Shown here: one piece after another, positions 34,842 to 42,981 of the stretch | How positions within the stretch are numbered: the stretch's first letter is position 1 | How the letters are laid out: every line of letters starts with the position of its first letter | Assembly: GCF_001426565.1 (NCBI RefSeq) | Contig: NZ_LMFA01000024.1 | Location: 873 to 64,872, forward strand | Direction of reading: 5' to 3' | DNA from: Rhizobium sp. Root482 | GTDB lineage: Bacteria; Pseudomonadota; Alphaproteobacteria; Rhizobiales; Rhizobiaceae | DNA: 64,000 nt | Made by a program: the position numbers and the translations under genes | The notes under the pieces: generated by a model | Databases searched by the model: none | What the model saw: the letters and a program-made list of their open reading frames with translations, nothing else | What the model was told of the DNA's origin: nothing

Positions 34842-35753
34842 ATGTCCACCAAGAAAACCATCGTCACCTGCGCCGTGACGGGTGCTTCGCTGACACCGTC
34901 CATGTCGCCAAACCTGCCGGTTACGCCGGCAGAAATCGCCGATCAGTCGATCGATGCAGTGAAGGCCGGCGCGTCGGTCCTCCACCTGCATGCGCGCCTG
35001 CCCGACGGTCGCCCCACCAACGATCCCGCCATCTGGGGCGAGTTCGTTCCGCGGCTCCAGAAGGAGACCCCGGCGCTCATCAACATGTCCGCCTCGCTCG
35101 GCAAGTCGGCCGAGGAACGCCTCGAAGCGGTGCTGGCGCTGAAGCCGGATATCGCCACCGTCATCGTCGGCTCGATGAACTATGGTCTCTTCAACAAGTC
35201 GAGGAACCAGGGCATCTTGGAATTCTCGCAGACCTGGGAAACCGAAGCCTTCGGCGAGAAAGCCTACCAGATCGTCACGCAGAACAGTTTTGCGACCATT
35301 CACCGGATGATTGACATACTGGTCGAGCACGACATCGCGATGGAATTCGAATGCTATGACGTCGGTCACCTCTACATTCTCGACCACCACCTCAGCCGCA
35401 AGCAGAACATCAAGCGGCCGATCATTCTCCAGTTCCTGACCGGCATCCTCGGCGGCATTCCCTCGGATATCGATCACCTCGTGCATCTGAAGCGCACATC
35501 CGAGCGGCTGTTCGGCGATGCTGTCGAGCTCTTCACCCACGGCACCGGCACCGGCAACATCAAGGCAGCCACCTATGGCGCAATGATGGGAACCCATATC
35601 CGCGTCGGGCAGGAAGACAACCTGTTCGAAAAGCCCGGCGTGCCGTTCAAGTCGAATGCGCATCAGGTCGAGAAGGTGATCGGCATCCTCTCGCAGCTCA
35701 ATATCGACATCGCTTCGCCCGACGAGGCGCGCAAGATCCTGGGACTTGCCTGA
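34842..35753 (+). CDS. Beta-keto acid cleavage enzyme (BKACE, DUF849)
   Basis: This 303-residue TIM-barrel zinc enzyme reads IVTCAVTGASLTPSMSPNLPVTP at the N-terminus, has the metal-binding pair H48 and H50 (SVLHLHAR), INMSASLGKSAEERLEAV and ELFTHGTGTGNIKAATYGAMMG. Family members such as Kce condense a beta-keto acid with acetyl-CoA and release acetoacetate and a new CoA thioester. The substrate differs between subgroups and cannot be read here. CAAGGAGGAG precedes its ATG. Its presence implies that the pathway makes a beta-keto carboxylate. Confidence 0.92.
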   Translation: MSTKKTIVTCAVTGASLTPSMSPNLPVTPAEIADQSIDAVKAGASVLHLHARLPDGRPTNDPAIWGEFVPRLQKETPALINMSASLGKSAEERLEAVLALKPDIATVIVGSMNYGLFNKSRNQGILEFSQTWETEAFGEKAYQIVTQNSFATIHRMIDILVEHDIAMEFECYDVGHLYILDHHLSRKQNIKRPIILQFLTGILGGIPSDIDHLVHLKRTSERLFGDAVELFTHGTGTGNIKAATYGAMMGTHIRVGQEDNLFEKPGVPFKSNAHQVEKVIGILSQLNIDIASPDEARKILGLA

Positions 35754-35785
35754 TTTAAACAACCGCCGCCGAGGAGGGACTGGTC

Positions 35786-36946
35786 ATGTCAATGAATTTC
35801 ACGTTCGAGAATCGCACCAGGATCGTCTTCGGGCCGGGGACGATCTCCAGGCTCGGCGCGCTCGTCGGGCCGCAGGAGCGGGTGCTGCTTCTTTTCGGCG
35901 GCGGCAGCATCAAGCGGAACGGCGTCCATGACGCCGTGCTGCGCGGCTTGGCCGACCGGTTCGTCGTGGAATTCGGCGGCATTGAGCCCAATCCGGAATA
36001 TGCAACCATCCTTCGCGCCACCGATCTGGCCAGGCGCGAAGACATAACCTTCATCCTCGGCGTCGGCGGCGGTTCCGTCATCGACGCCGCGAAATTCCTT
36101 GCTTCGGTCGTCACGATCCGCGACGGCGACGCCTGGGACAAGCTGGTTCGCGGCGACGACGTTCCGCCGCCGCTCGATAACGGCGCCATCCTGACCTTGC
36201 CGGCGACCGGCTCCGAGAGCAATCCGGTCTCGGTAATCTCGCGGCTGGAGCGAGGCCTCAAGCTGCCGTTCCATCGGGAGGCGACACGGCCCAGCTTTGC
36301 CATTCTCGATCCATCGACGATGAAATCGCTGCCGCGGCGACAGCTGGAGAACGGCGTCGTCGATGCCGTCACCCATGTTCTGGAGCAATATATGACGGCA
36401 CCGGTAAATGCCCCGGTGCAGCACGGCTTCAGCGAAACCCTGCTGGAAGTGCTGTTCGAATGGGGCCCGCGGCTTGTCGAGGAAGACAGCGACGAGGCGC
36501 GCGAGAACGTCATGTGGGCGGCCAACCAGGCGCTCAACGGGCTGATCGGCGCCGGCGTGCCGCAGGACTGGTCGACGCATATGATCGGCCACGCGCTGAC
36601 GGCGCTGCACGGCGTCGATCACGCCCGCTCGCTCTCGGTGGTCATGCCGCATCTGATGCGTCATCGGCTTCAGGCAAAGCAGGCGATGCTGGCCCGCTAT
36701 GCGCGCCGCGTGTGGAAAATCGACGAACCTGACGACGGCAAGGCTGCGCAGGCTGCCATCGCCCGCACCGAAGCCTTCTTCCGCCGGATGAATTGCCCGG
36801 TGACCTTCTCCGACCTGCCTGGCATCGCCATCGATCCCGAGCAGGTCATCCATCACCTCGTCGATGCCGGCCAGCTGCCCCTGGGCGAGGCCGGCGACAT
36901 CGGCGCCGAAGACGTCCGTGCCGTGCTGCGTGCGGCCGGCGCCTGA
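35786..36946 (+). CDS. Iron-containing alcohol dehydrogenase, YqhD-like aldehyde reductase
   Basis: This 386-residue group III dehydrogenase matches YqhD throughout: NRTRIVFGPGTISRLGALV, the GGGS nucleotide loop (FGGGSIKRNGV), FGGIEPNPEY, GVGGGSVIDAAKF, LTLPATGSESNPVSVISR, and the metal ligands in VVDAVTHVLEQYMT and HMIGHALTALHGVDHA. YqhD enzymes use NADPH to reduce short-chain aldehydes to alcohols. Next to a dihydroxyacetone kinase it may handle a three-carbon product of the pathway. An ATG two codons downstream of 35786 is an alternative start. Confidence 0.9.
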   Translation: MSMNFTFENRTRIVFGPGTISRLGALVGPQERVLLLFGGGSIKRNGVHDAVLRGLADRFVVEFGGIEPNPEYATILRATDLARREDITFILGVGGGSVIDAAKFLASVVTIRDGDAWDKLVRGDDVPPPLDNGAILTLPATGSESNPVSVISRLERGLKLPFHREATRPSFAILDPSTMKSLPRRQLENGVVDAVTHVLEQYMTAPVNAPVQHGFSETLLEVLFEWGPRLVEEDSDEARENVMWAANQALNGLIGAGVPQDWSTHMIGHALTALHGVDHARSLSVVMPHLMRHRLQAKQAMLARYARRVWKIDEPDDGKAAQAAIARTEAFFRRMNCPVTFSDLPGIAIDPEQVIHHLVDAGQLPLGEAGDIGAEDVRAVLRAAGA

Positions 36947-36973
36947 TGTTCCAACAGATCCGTGAGTGACACC

Positions 36974-38671
36974 ATGAAGAAGCTGATCAACGACCCGAAA
37001 TCCGCTGTCCGCGAAATGCTGGAGGGCGCGGTGACGCTGACGCCGTCGCTTGCGCTCCTGAAGCACGAGAACGTCGTGTTGCGCAACGATCTTCCGGACC
37101 GCGGTATGCGCAAGGTCGCGGTGATTTCCGGCGGCGGTGCCGGCCATGAGCCGGCGCATGCCGGTTATGTCGGTGCCGGCATGCTGTCGGCGGCGGTGGT
37201 CGGCGATGTCTTCACCTCGCCAAGCGTCGATGCGGTGCTTGCCGCCATTCGCGCCGTTTCCGGTCCGGCAGGCGCCGTTCTGGTGGTCAAGAACTACACG
37301 GGCGACCGGCTGAATTTCGGCCTGGCCGCCGAGATCGCCCGCGATGAGGGCATCCCGGTCGAAATCGTCGTCACGGCCGACGATGCAGCTCTGGCGCAGA
37401 CCGTTCCGGTCGAGCGGCGGCGCGGTATCGCCGGGACCGTGTTGGTCCACAAGCTCGCCGGTGCTGCGGCGGATGAAGGGGTTGCCCTTGCCGAGGTCGC
37501 AAGCCTTGCCCGGCGCGCTTCTGCCGATCTGCGCACCATGGGCGTTGGGCTCGGCGAGTGCATCGTGCCCGCGGTCGGCCATCCGGCCTTCACGCTCGGG
37601 GACGGCGAGATGGAGCTCGGTCTCGGCATCCACGGAGAAAAGGGCGTCAGCCGCAGCCGGATCAAGCCGGCGGATGCAATCGTGGACGATGTTCTCGACG
37701 TCCTGTGCTCCGAGCTGAAGGCCGGCCACGGCGACCGGTTCGCGCTGCTGGTCAACGGCCTCGGTGCGACGCCGCAGATGGAACTGGCCATCGTGCTTCG
37801 GCGTGCGCTGGCGAATCTGTCGGGCCGTGACATGGAGGTTACCCGCGCCTGGTGCGGAAATTTCATGACGGCGCTCGAAATGCCCGGCATGTCGCTTACC
37901 CTGCTGCCGATCGACGACCGGCGCATTGCCCTGCTCGACAGGCCGGTCCAGGTACCAGCCTGGCCGGGTGAAGGCAGGCTGAAGGCGCAGATCACCGTGC
38001 TGGAAGGTGCCGCCGTGCAGGAGGAGGCCGCTCCCGATGGTGAAAGGCTGCCACCGAGCGAACCTCTGCGCCGTGCCGCCCTCGCGGTGGCCGATGCGCT
38101 CGATGCGGCGGAAGCCGAGCTCGGCGACCTCGACGGCAAGGCGGGCGATGGCGATCTCGGCGCCAGCATGGCGCGCGGCGCCGCGGCGATCCGCGCTCTG
38201 CCGGAGGAAAAATTTGCCAACCCGGAGATATTGCTGACCAGCCTCGGGCATGCAGTCCGGCGTGCCATCGCCGGCAGTTCCGGCCCGTTTTATGCAACGG
38301 CGATGCTGCGCGCCGCAGGCCAGCTGCGCGGCCTTCAGGATCCCGATGAGCAGGACTGGCGCAATGCGTTCGCCGTTGCCATCGGTGCAATCTCGGATCT
38401 CGGCGGCGCAAAGCGCGGCGACCGCACCATGCTCGACGCGCTGATCCCCGCACTGCGGGCATGGCAAGAAGCGAGCGCCTCCGGCTGCACTCCGTCGGAT
38501 GCCTTCGCCAGAGCGACTGATGCAGCCGCGCGCGGCGCGGAAATGACGTCGACGCTCATCGCGCGCGTCGGCCGGTCGAGCTATCTCGGCGAACGTGCGA
38601 TAGGAGTGCCGGACGGCGGCGCAGTTGCTGTGTCCCTGTGGATGCGCGCTATTGCCAACAGCGTGGAATAA
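36974..38671 (+). CDS. Single-chain dihydroxyacetone kinase (DhaK-DhaL)
   Basis: This 565-residue protein joins a DhaK domain (about 1-335; GGGAGHEPAHAGYVGAGMLSAAVVGD, and H220 in GLGIHGEKG, the histidine that binds dihydroxyacetone covalently) to a DhaL ATP-binding domain (about 360-565; DLDGKAGDGDLGASMARG and SSGPFYATAMLRAAG). It is the ATP-dependent form, not the phosphotransferase-linked one. It phosphorylates dihydroxyacetone or a related trioses/tetroses ketose. I use ATG 36974, the usual MKKLINDP beginning; a GTG at 36962 is possible. It is the last gene of the LacI-linked operon. Confidence 0.92.
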   Translation: MKKLINDPKSAVREMLEGAVTLTPSLALLKHENVVLRNDLPDRGMRKVAVISGGGAGHEPAHAGYVGAGMLSAAVVGDVFTSPSVDAVLAAIRAVSGPAGAVLVVKNYTGDRLNFGLAAEIARDEGIPVEIVVTADDAALAQTVPVERRRGIAGTVLVHKLAGAAADEGVALAEVASLARRASADLRTMGVGLGECIVPAVGHPAFTLGDGEMELGLGIHGEKGVSRSRIKPADAIVDDVLDVLCSELKAGHGDRFALLVNGLGATPQMELAIVLRRALANLSGRDMEVTRAWCGNFMTALEMPGMSLTLLPIDDRRIALLDRPVQVPAWPGEGRLKAQITVLEGAAVQEEAAPDGERLPPSEPLRRAALAVADALDAAEAELGDLDGKAGDGDLGASMARGAAAIRALPEEKFANPEILLTSLGHAVRRAIAGSSGPFYATAMLRAAGQLRGLQDPDEQDWRNAFAVAIGAISDLGGAKRGDRTMLDALIPALRAWQEASASGCTPSDAFARATDAAARGAEMTSTLIARVGRSSYLGERAIGVPDGGAVAVSLWMRAIANSVE

Positions 38672-38680
38672 GCGGCTGCT

Positions 38681-38820
38681 GGCCCGGCCAACCAATAATA
38701 ATCGTAAACCCCTGCCTCGCCATAGGCAGGGGTTTTGGCGTTCAAGGACACTGCGTGACGGAACCGTATTCCGCCCGGAATCCGCCTTCGATAAACGCTC
38801 CTCTGCGAGAGACGGCCCGG
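38681..38820. repeat. Dispersed intergenic repeat, copy B
   Basis: This segment matches copy A at 26001-26142: GGCCCGGCCAACCAA, AATCGTAAA before the hairpin, GGCGTTCAAGGACAC, GACGGAACCG, TCCGCCCGGAA and GATAAACGCTCCTCTGC. It begins about ten bases after the dihydroxyacetone kinase stop. The two copies share order and spacing but not exact sequence, so the element is old or under selection mainly for the hairpin. Confidence 0.7.
38709..38736 (+). terminator. Rho-independent terminator of the LacI-linked operon
   Basis: CCCCTGCC-(8-base loop)-GGCAGGGG followed by TTTT lies 38 bases after the dihydroxyacetone kinase stop. The A-rich upstream flank allows weaker function for the opposite strand, where the carbonic anhydrase gene ends. 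Confidence 0.8.
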
Positions 38821-38854
38821 TTCTTCCCACCGGAAACCGCTATCCGCATGGCAG

Positions 38855-39460
38855 TCAGCCGTTTGGCCTGACGCCGCTGACGGTGCATCGGAGATCTGAA
38901 AGCAGTCCGTCTTTCAGGCCATAGGCCCAGCCATGGACCGAGACCTCCTTGCCGGCCGCCCAGGCGGCCTGCAGGGTCGGCGTGCGCGCCAGGCGTTGAA
39001 CCTGGTCCTCGATGGATGCCTCGCAGAGCCGGTCGAGAGCGACGTCGCTCCAGGTCTCGCATTCCTGGCATTCGAAGCGCCTTTCCGCAACGTCGCGGAC
39101 AGGCTGCAGCCAATGGTCGATCAGCCCCAGGCGCTCGCCGCTGACGGCCGCGCGGATGCCGCCGCAGCCATAATGCCCACAGATAATGATGTGCTTCACC
39201 CTGAGCTGATGCACGGCGAACTCGACCACGGACAGCATGTTGAGGTCGGCTGGGTGGATGAGGTTGGCGACGTTCCGGTGGACGAACACTTCCCCCGGCT
39301 CCAGTCCCGCAATCACATTTGCCGGCACGCGGCTGTCGGAACAGCCGATCCACAGATATTCCGGTTGCTGCAATTGCGACAGTCGCTCGAAATAATCCGC
39401 CTTCTCGGCCTTGCGCTCGGCAGACCACGCCCTGTTCCTGCGTAGAAGGTCTTCGATCAT
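38855..39460 (-). CDS. Beta-class carbonic anhydrase
   Basis: This 201-residue zinc enzyme interconverts carbon dioxide and bicarbonate. The ligands are C40 and D42-R44 dyad (WIGCSDSRVPA), H96 and C99 (IICGHYGCGG), with FVHRNVANLI and the C-terminal VHGWAYGLKDGLL. It stands alone on the minus strand, convergent with the dihydroxyacetone kinase operon. It looks like a general CanA/CynT-type enzyme; no cyanate genes accompany it. Confidence 0.92.
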   Translation of the reverse strand: MIEDLLRRNRAWSAERKAEKADYFERLSQLQQPEYLWIGCSDSRVPANVIAGLEPGEVFVHRNVANLIHPADLNMLSVVEFAVHQLRVKHIIICGHYGCGGIRAAVSGERLGLIDHWLQPVRDVAERRFECQECETWSDVALDRLCEASIEDQVQRLARTPTLQAAWAAGKEVSVHGWAYGLKDGLLSDLRCTVSGVRPNG

Positions 39461-39619
39461 CGCTTAGCCTCGCTCCTGGATAACAGCGGAGATATCTGCC
39501 TCTCTCCGCCACCTGTCAAACGAGAAGCGTCACACGCGCAACCAGCATCAAGCCGATGGTGAGGAACGGCGATCAGGGAGGCCCTCCATGTCACCGGCCT
39601 GCGGAAGGCCAAGCCGCAC

Positions 39620-40867
39620 TCATCCGTAGGGCGTCCGCGCAACCGCCTCGCGAGGGCCTTGCTCATGAAGGCGGGTGGCCGCGAGATAGGCGCCGGTCAT
39701 CGCGATGGCCACCACCACGCCGATCCATAGTCCATAAAAGCCCGATCCGAGAATGACGCCGGCCAGGACCGGCGAAACGACATCCGTCATGGCGCCCAGT
39801 GCCTGTCCGGTTCCCATGACGACCCCCTGCCGCTCCGACGGGACATGGACGGACAGCGCTGCCATATAGGTGGGCTTGGCAAGCGCATCGGCGGTGCTGA
39901 TGCAAAGCACGGCAAAGGCGAGATGAGGAATCGCGGTCGCCAAGCCGGCGCTGACGAAACCGATGCCGATGATGGCGAAGATCAGCAGGATCAGCCGGCG
40001 CTCCGAAAAATAGCGGCCGAGCCATCTGAGCAGGAAAAGCTGAACCAGGATATTGATCACGCCGTCCGCGGCTATGAGGTAGCTCAGTTCGCGCGGTCCA
40101 AAGGCGCGACCATTCCAGACGAAGGTGTCGCCAAGGAACACCGGGAGCTGGGAGGTGTACATTCCATAGGCGAAGAAGTGGCACAGCATCACGACGACAA
40201 GCACGCGGATGACCGGAGCGCTGGTCACCGCCCGCAACGAGATTTTCTCTCGATCGGCCGCGACCTGCGCCAACGCCTTGCCGCCTTTGAGGCCTAAAGC
40301 CGTGACGGCGATACCGATCGCCGACAGGGACAATGCCATGAAGATCGGCGCGGCAAGCGAGAGATCGGAGAGCAGGCTGGAAAGGCCGGCTCCGACGATC
40401 GCCCCGAAACCGCCCCCGGCGCTGACAATGCCGATCGCCTGCCGCCGTGTCGCGGTCGAACTGTTGTCCGCGGCATAGGCGGCCACGGCCGAGAAATTGC
40501 CGGCGGTGAGTCCGAACAGAAAGCGCGCGACCAGGACGGTGGGAATAGTCTGGGCAAGGGCGAGCAGCAGCAGACTGACGACTGCCAGGGCCTGGCTCGC
40601 CAGAAGAACCCTCTTTCGTCCGAAGCGGTCCGAGAGCTGCCCGAGCAAGGGCGATGCGGCGAACTGGCTCAGGGCTTCCGTGGCCAGGACGAGGCCAAAG
40701 ACAAGGGGGCTCGCGCCCATCTCACGCAAATAGAACGGCAAGACCGGCAGAACCGCACCGATGCCTGCAGCGTAGAGGCTGATGATGACGAATGCCGGCA
40801 GCATCAGCCGCCAGTCGAGCCGGGCTGGCGCAACAGCCTCGTCGTTCCGATGGGTCTCGGCGGTCAT
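39620..40867 (-). CDS. MFS transporter, DHA1 family (TetA-like)
   Basis: This 415-residue protein has twelve hydrophobic segments and the MFS motif A LLGQLSDRFGRKRVLLAS after helix 2, with GIGAVLPVLPFYLREMGASP in helix 1, as in TetA/MdtG-like drug:proton antiporters. Its start overlaps the end of the FAD monooxygenase gene by four bases, so the two are cotranscribed. A TetA-like exporter with a TetX/PheA-like flavoenzyme under MarR control suggests joint modification and export of an aromatic or antibiotic compound; this is inferred. Confidence 0.88.
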   Translation of the reverse strand: MTAETHRNDEAVAPARLDWRLMLPAFVIISLYAAGIGAVLPVLPFYLREMGASPLVFGLVLATEALSQFAASPLLGQLSDRFGRKRVLLASQALAVVSLLLLALAQTIPTVLVARFLFGLTAGNFSAVAAYAADNSSTATRRQAIGIVSAGGGFGAIVGAGLSSLLSDLSLAAPIFMALSLSAIGIAVTALGLKGGKALAQVAADREKISLRAVTSAPVIRVLVVVMLCHFFAYGMYTSQLPVFLGDTFVWNGRAFGPRELSYLIAADGVINILVQLFLLRWLGRYFSERRLILLIFAIIGIGFVSAGLATAIPHLAFAVLCISTADALAKPTYMAALSVHVPSERQGVVMGTGQALGAMTDVVSPVLAGVILGSGFYGLWIGVVVAIAMTGAYLAATRLHEQGPREAVARTPYG

Positions 40868-42378
40868 TTCGGCTCTTCCCCGGTGTGAGGCATGCCCATG
40901 CAGGCGAGATAGGTTTCAAGCGTCGACGTCCGGCTCGCATCGAAGGTTGCGCCGACATATCCGTCGGGGCGGATGAGCACGGATTCGCCCGGCGCCAATC
41001 CATATGCGTCGCGGATATGCCCCGCGGTATCGATGACGTCACCCTGCGGGCCAATGTAATGGACCTGCAGTCCAGGGCGCGGCGGGATCATTTCCCGGTC
41101 GGCTTGATCGACGAGCAGCGTCCAATGCGGTCCCTTGAACAGTTGAAACAGCCGCGAGGACTGGCCGGCCGCGCCCCTGAACGGGGCATCAGGTGCGCGA
41201 TCCCCGGCACGCAGGCCGCCGCAGCGTTCGGAGAGTTCCATGGAGAGCGCAGATCCCGGATAGCCGATATCGAGTTGATGCACCTCGCGGCCGCGGCTCA
41301 TCTCACCCTGTTTTTGCGCGTCGAGCAGCCGGGTGGAAAGGCCAAGAACGGCCTCCGCAATCGGGCGCCGCTCCTCCTCATAGGTGTCGAGCAGGCGGTC
41401 CCGGGCGCCACCGAGCACGGCGGCAAGCTTCCATCCGAGGTTATAGGCATCCTGCACGCTGGTATTGAGGCCCTGGCCACCGGTCGGTGGATGGATGTGG
41501 GCGGCATCGCCAACAAGGAATACCCGGCCGGTCCGGTAGCGCTCGGCCAGCCGGGCGTTCATCGCATAGGCCGACGCCCAGGCCACCGAATGCAGCTGAA
41601 TATCGGTGCGGCCGGTCCGTTCGCCGATCATTCGCCCAAGGCCTTCGGTCGAAAGGTCGATTTCGCCCTCCAGCGGGATGGGCGCCTGAATCTGGAAGAG
41701 ATCGGTCCCGGCGAGCGGGCAGATCGCGACCATTCGCTCCATGTCGCCATCGTTGAACTGGTGCCACGCATCGCGGTCCAGCCCGGCCAACAGGACATCC
41801 GCCACGATCGCGCGCACGCCCAGCGTCTTGCCGGGAAAACTCATGCCGAGGGCGTCGCGAACGAAGCTGCGCCCGCCGTCCGCGCCGACAAGATAGCGGG
41901 CGTGAAAAATGTCCTCGCCGTCCGGGCGCCGCAGGCGTGCCGTGACGCCGTCATCGCCGTGCTCGAACCCGATCAGCCCACATCCGAACTCGACCGCATG
42001 ACCGAGTTCGGCCAGCCGCTCGCGCATGATCCGCTCGGTGATGAATTGAGGGACCATCAGCGCGAGATGATAGGGCTCCGCCGGCGTCGAATCGGGCCGC
42101 TCGACCATGTCCTTTTCGACATGGCTGCCGTCCTCGCGGTAGATTCTTATCGGCGGATAGAGGCCACCGGCGGCAACGGTCCTGTCGAGGATGCCCAGGT
42201 CTTCGAAAATTTCCTGCGTCCTCGGCTGGATGCCCTTCCCGCGCGAGCCATGGAAGGGCTCCGCCTGCTTTTCGATCAGCCGGAAAGACACCCCGCGCCG
42301 CGCGAGGTCGATGGCCAGGGTCAGGCCGGATGCGCCCGCGCCGCATATGAGCACGTCCGCCGCGAAATCATTTGTCAT
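40864..42378 (-). CDS. FAD-dependent aromatic monooxygenase
   Basis: This 504-residue class A flavin monooxygenase has VLICGAGASGLTLAIDLARRG near residue 10, the DG motif YLVGADGGRSFVRDALG near 160 and GDAAHIHPPTGGQGLNTSVQDAYNLGWKLAAVL near 275, with a C-terminal thioredoxin-like domain (PHWTLLVDQADREM). It should hydroxylate an aromatic ring using NAD(P)H. I start at ATG 42378, with GGAGA six bases upstream; further ATGs at 42384 and 42390 lie inside the operator region. It is divergent from the MarR gene across 44 bases. Confidence 0.88.
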   Translation of the reverse strand: MTNDFAADVLICGAGASGLTLAIDLARRGVSFRLIEKQAEPFHGSRGKGIQPRTQEIFEDLGILDRTVAAGGLYPPIRIYREDGSHVEKDMVERPDSTPAEPYHLALMVPQFITERIMRERLAELGHAVEFGCGLIGFEHGDDGVTARLRRPDGEDIFHARYLVGADGGRSFVRDALGMSFPGKTLGVRAIVADVLLAGLDRDAWHQFNDGDMERMVAICPLAGTDLFQIQAPIPLEGEIDLSTEGLGRMIGERTGRTDIQLHSVAWASAYAMNARLAERYRTGRVFLVGDAAHIHPPTGGQGLNTSVQDAYNLGWKLAAVLGGARDRLLDTYEEERRPIAEAVLGLSTRLLDAQKQGEMSRGREVHQLDIGYPGSALSMELSERCGGLRAGDRAPDAPFRGAAGQSSRLFQLFKGPHWTLLVDQADREMIPPRPGLQVHYIGPQGDVIDTAGHIRDAYGLAPGESVLIRPDGYVGATFDASRTSTLETYLACMGMPHTGEEPK

Positions 42379-42389
42379 ATTCATCTCCA

Positions 42390-42408
42390 TATGTGTACTA
42401 TGCACATA
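42390..42408. promoter_or_regulatory. Inverted repeat in MarR/monooxygenase promoter
   Basis: TATGTG-N7-CACATA is a perfect 6-bp dyad, 19 bp in total, in the short gap between the divergent monooxygenase and MarR genes, within about 15 bases of both starts. Size and place fit a MarR dimer site repressing both genes. Confidence 0.6.
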
Positions 42409-42422
42409 GTAGGAGAATCGGA

Positions 42423-42920
42423 ATGCCGTCAAGAAAAAATGTGCAAAATACACGTATATCCAGCCGCCAGATCCGTGAACTTCACGGCGCGCTGATCGAT
42501 ATCGTCATTCTTATGAACCGACCGCAGCGTGACGAGGAGATGGTGCGCGAGGCCGGCATATCGCTCGATCGAGCCCTGTTTCCCTTGCTGGTAGGGATCG
42601 AGCGGCGCGGGCCGATCGGCATCGTTGATCTCGCCGAGGGGGTTGGGCGCGATTACACGACCGTCAGCCGCCAGGTGACCAAGCTGGAAAGCCTTGGCCT
42701 GGTCGAGCGCAGGCAGAGCGCGGCCGACCGCCGCGTGAACGAGGCCCTGGCGACGGCGAAGGGCAAGGCGATGACCGACAAGATCGACGCGGCACGGGAA
42801 AGGTACGCCGCCGCCATCTTCGAAACATGGGAGGCGCATGACATCGATGAATTCGTGCGGCTTATGCGCAAGTTTGCCGACGCAGCGAACAAAGGACCGG
42901 AAGGCTCCAGTGCATCCTGA
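42423..42920 (+). CDS. MarR family transcriptional regulator
   Basis: This 165-residue winged helix protein has the MarR core: SLDRALFPLLVGIERRGPIGIVDLAEGVGRDYTTVSRQVTKLESLGLVERRQSAADRRVNEALATAKG (helices 2-4 and wing). AGGAGA precedes ATG 42423. It is divergent from the FAD monooxygenase and MFS pair and the dyad between them is its probable operator. Phenolic or antibiotic effectors are common for the family. Confidence 0.9.
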   Translation: MPSRKNVQNTRISSRQIRELHGALIDIVILMNRPQRDEEMVREAGISLDRALFPLLVGIERRGPIGIVDLAEGVGRDYTTVSRQVTKLESLGLVERRQSAADRRVNEALATAKGKAMTDKIDAARERYAAAIFETWEAHDIDEFVRLMRKFADAANKGPEGSSAS

Positions 42921-42981
42921 GGGGCCGCATATTCCTGCATCCGTATGTCGCAGGCCTCTCGATACAATTCATGCAGAACCG

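Noticed and set aside
35789-38830. A minus-strand open frame of about 1,013 codons opposite the YqhD-like and dihydroxyacetone kinase genes
   Set aside because: It is the mirror of two well-supported genes in GC-rich DNA and has no recognisable domain; its start even runs through the terminator.
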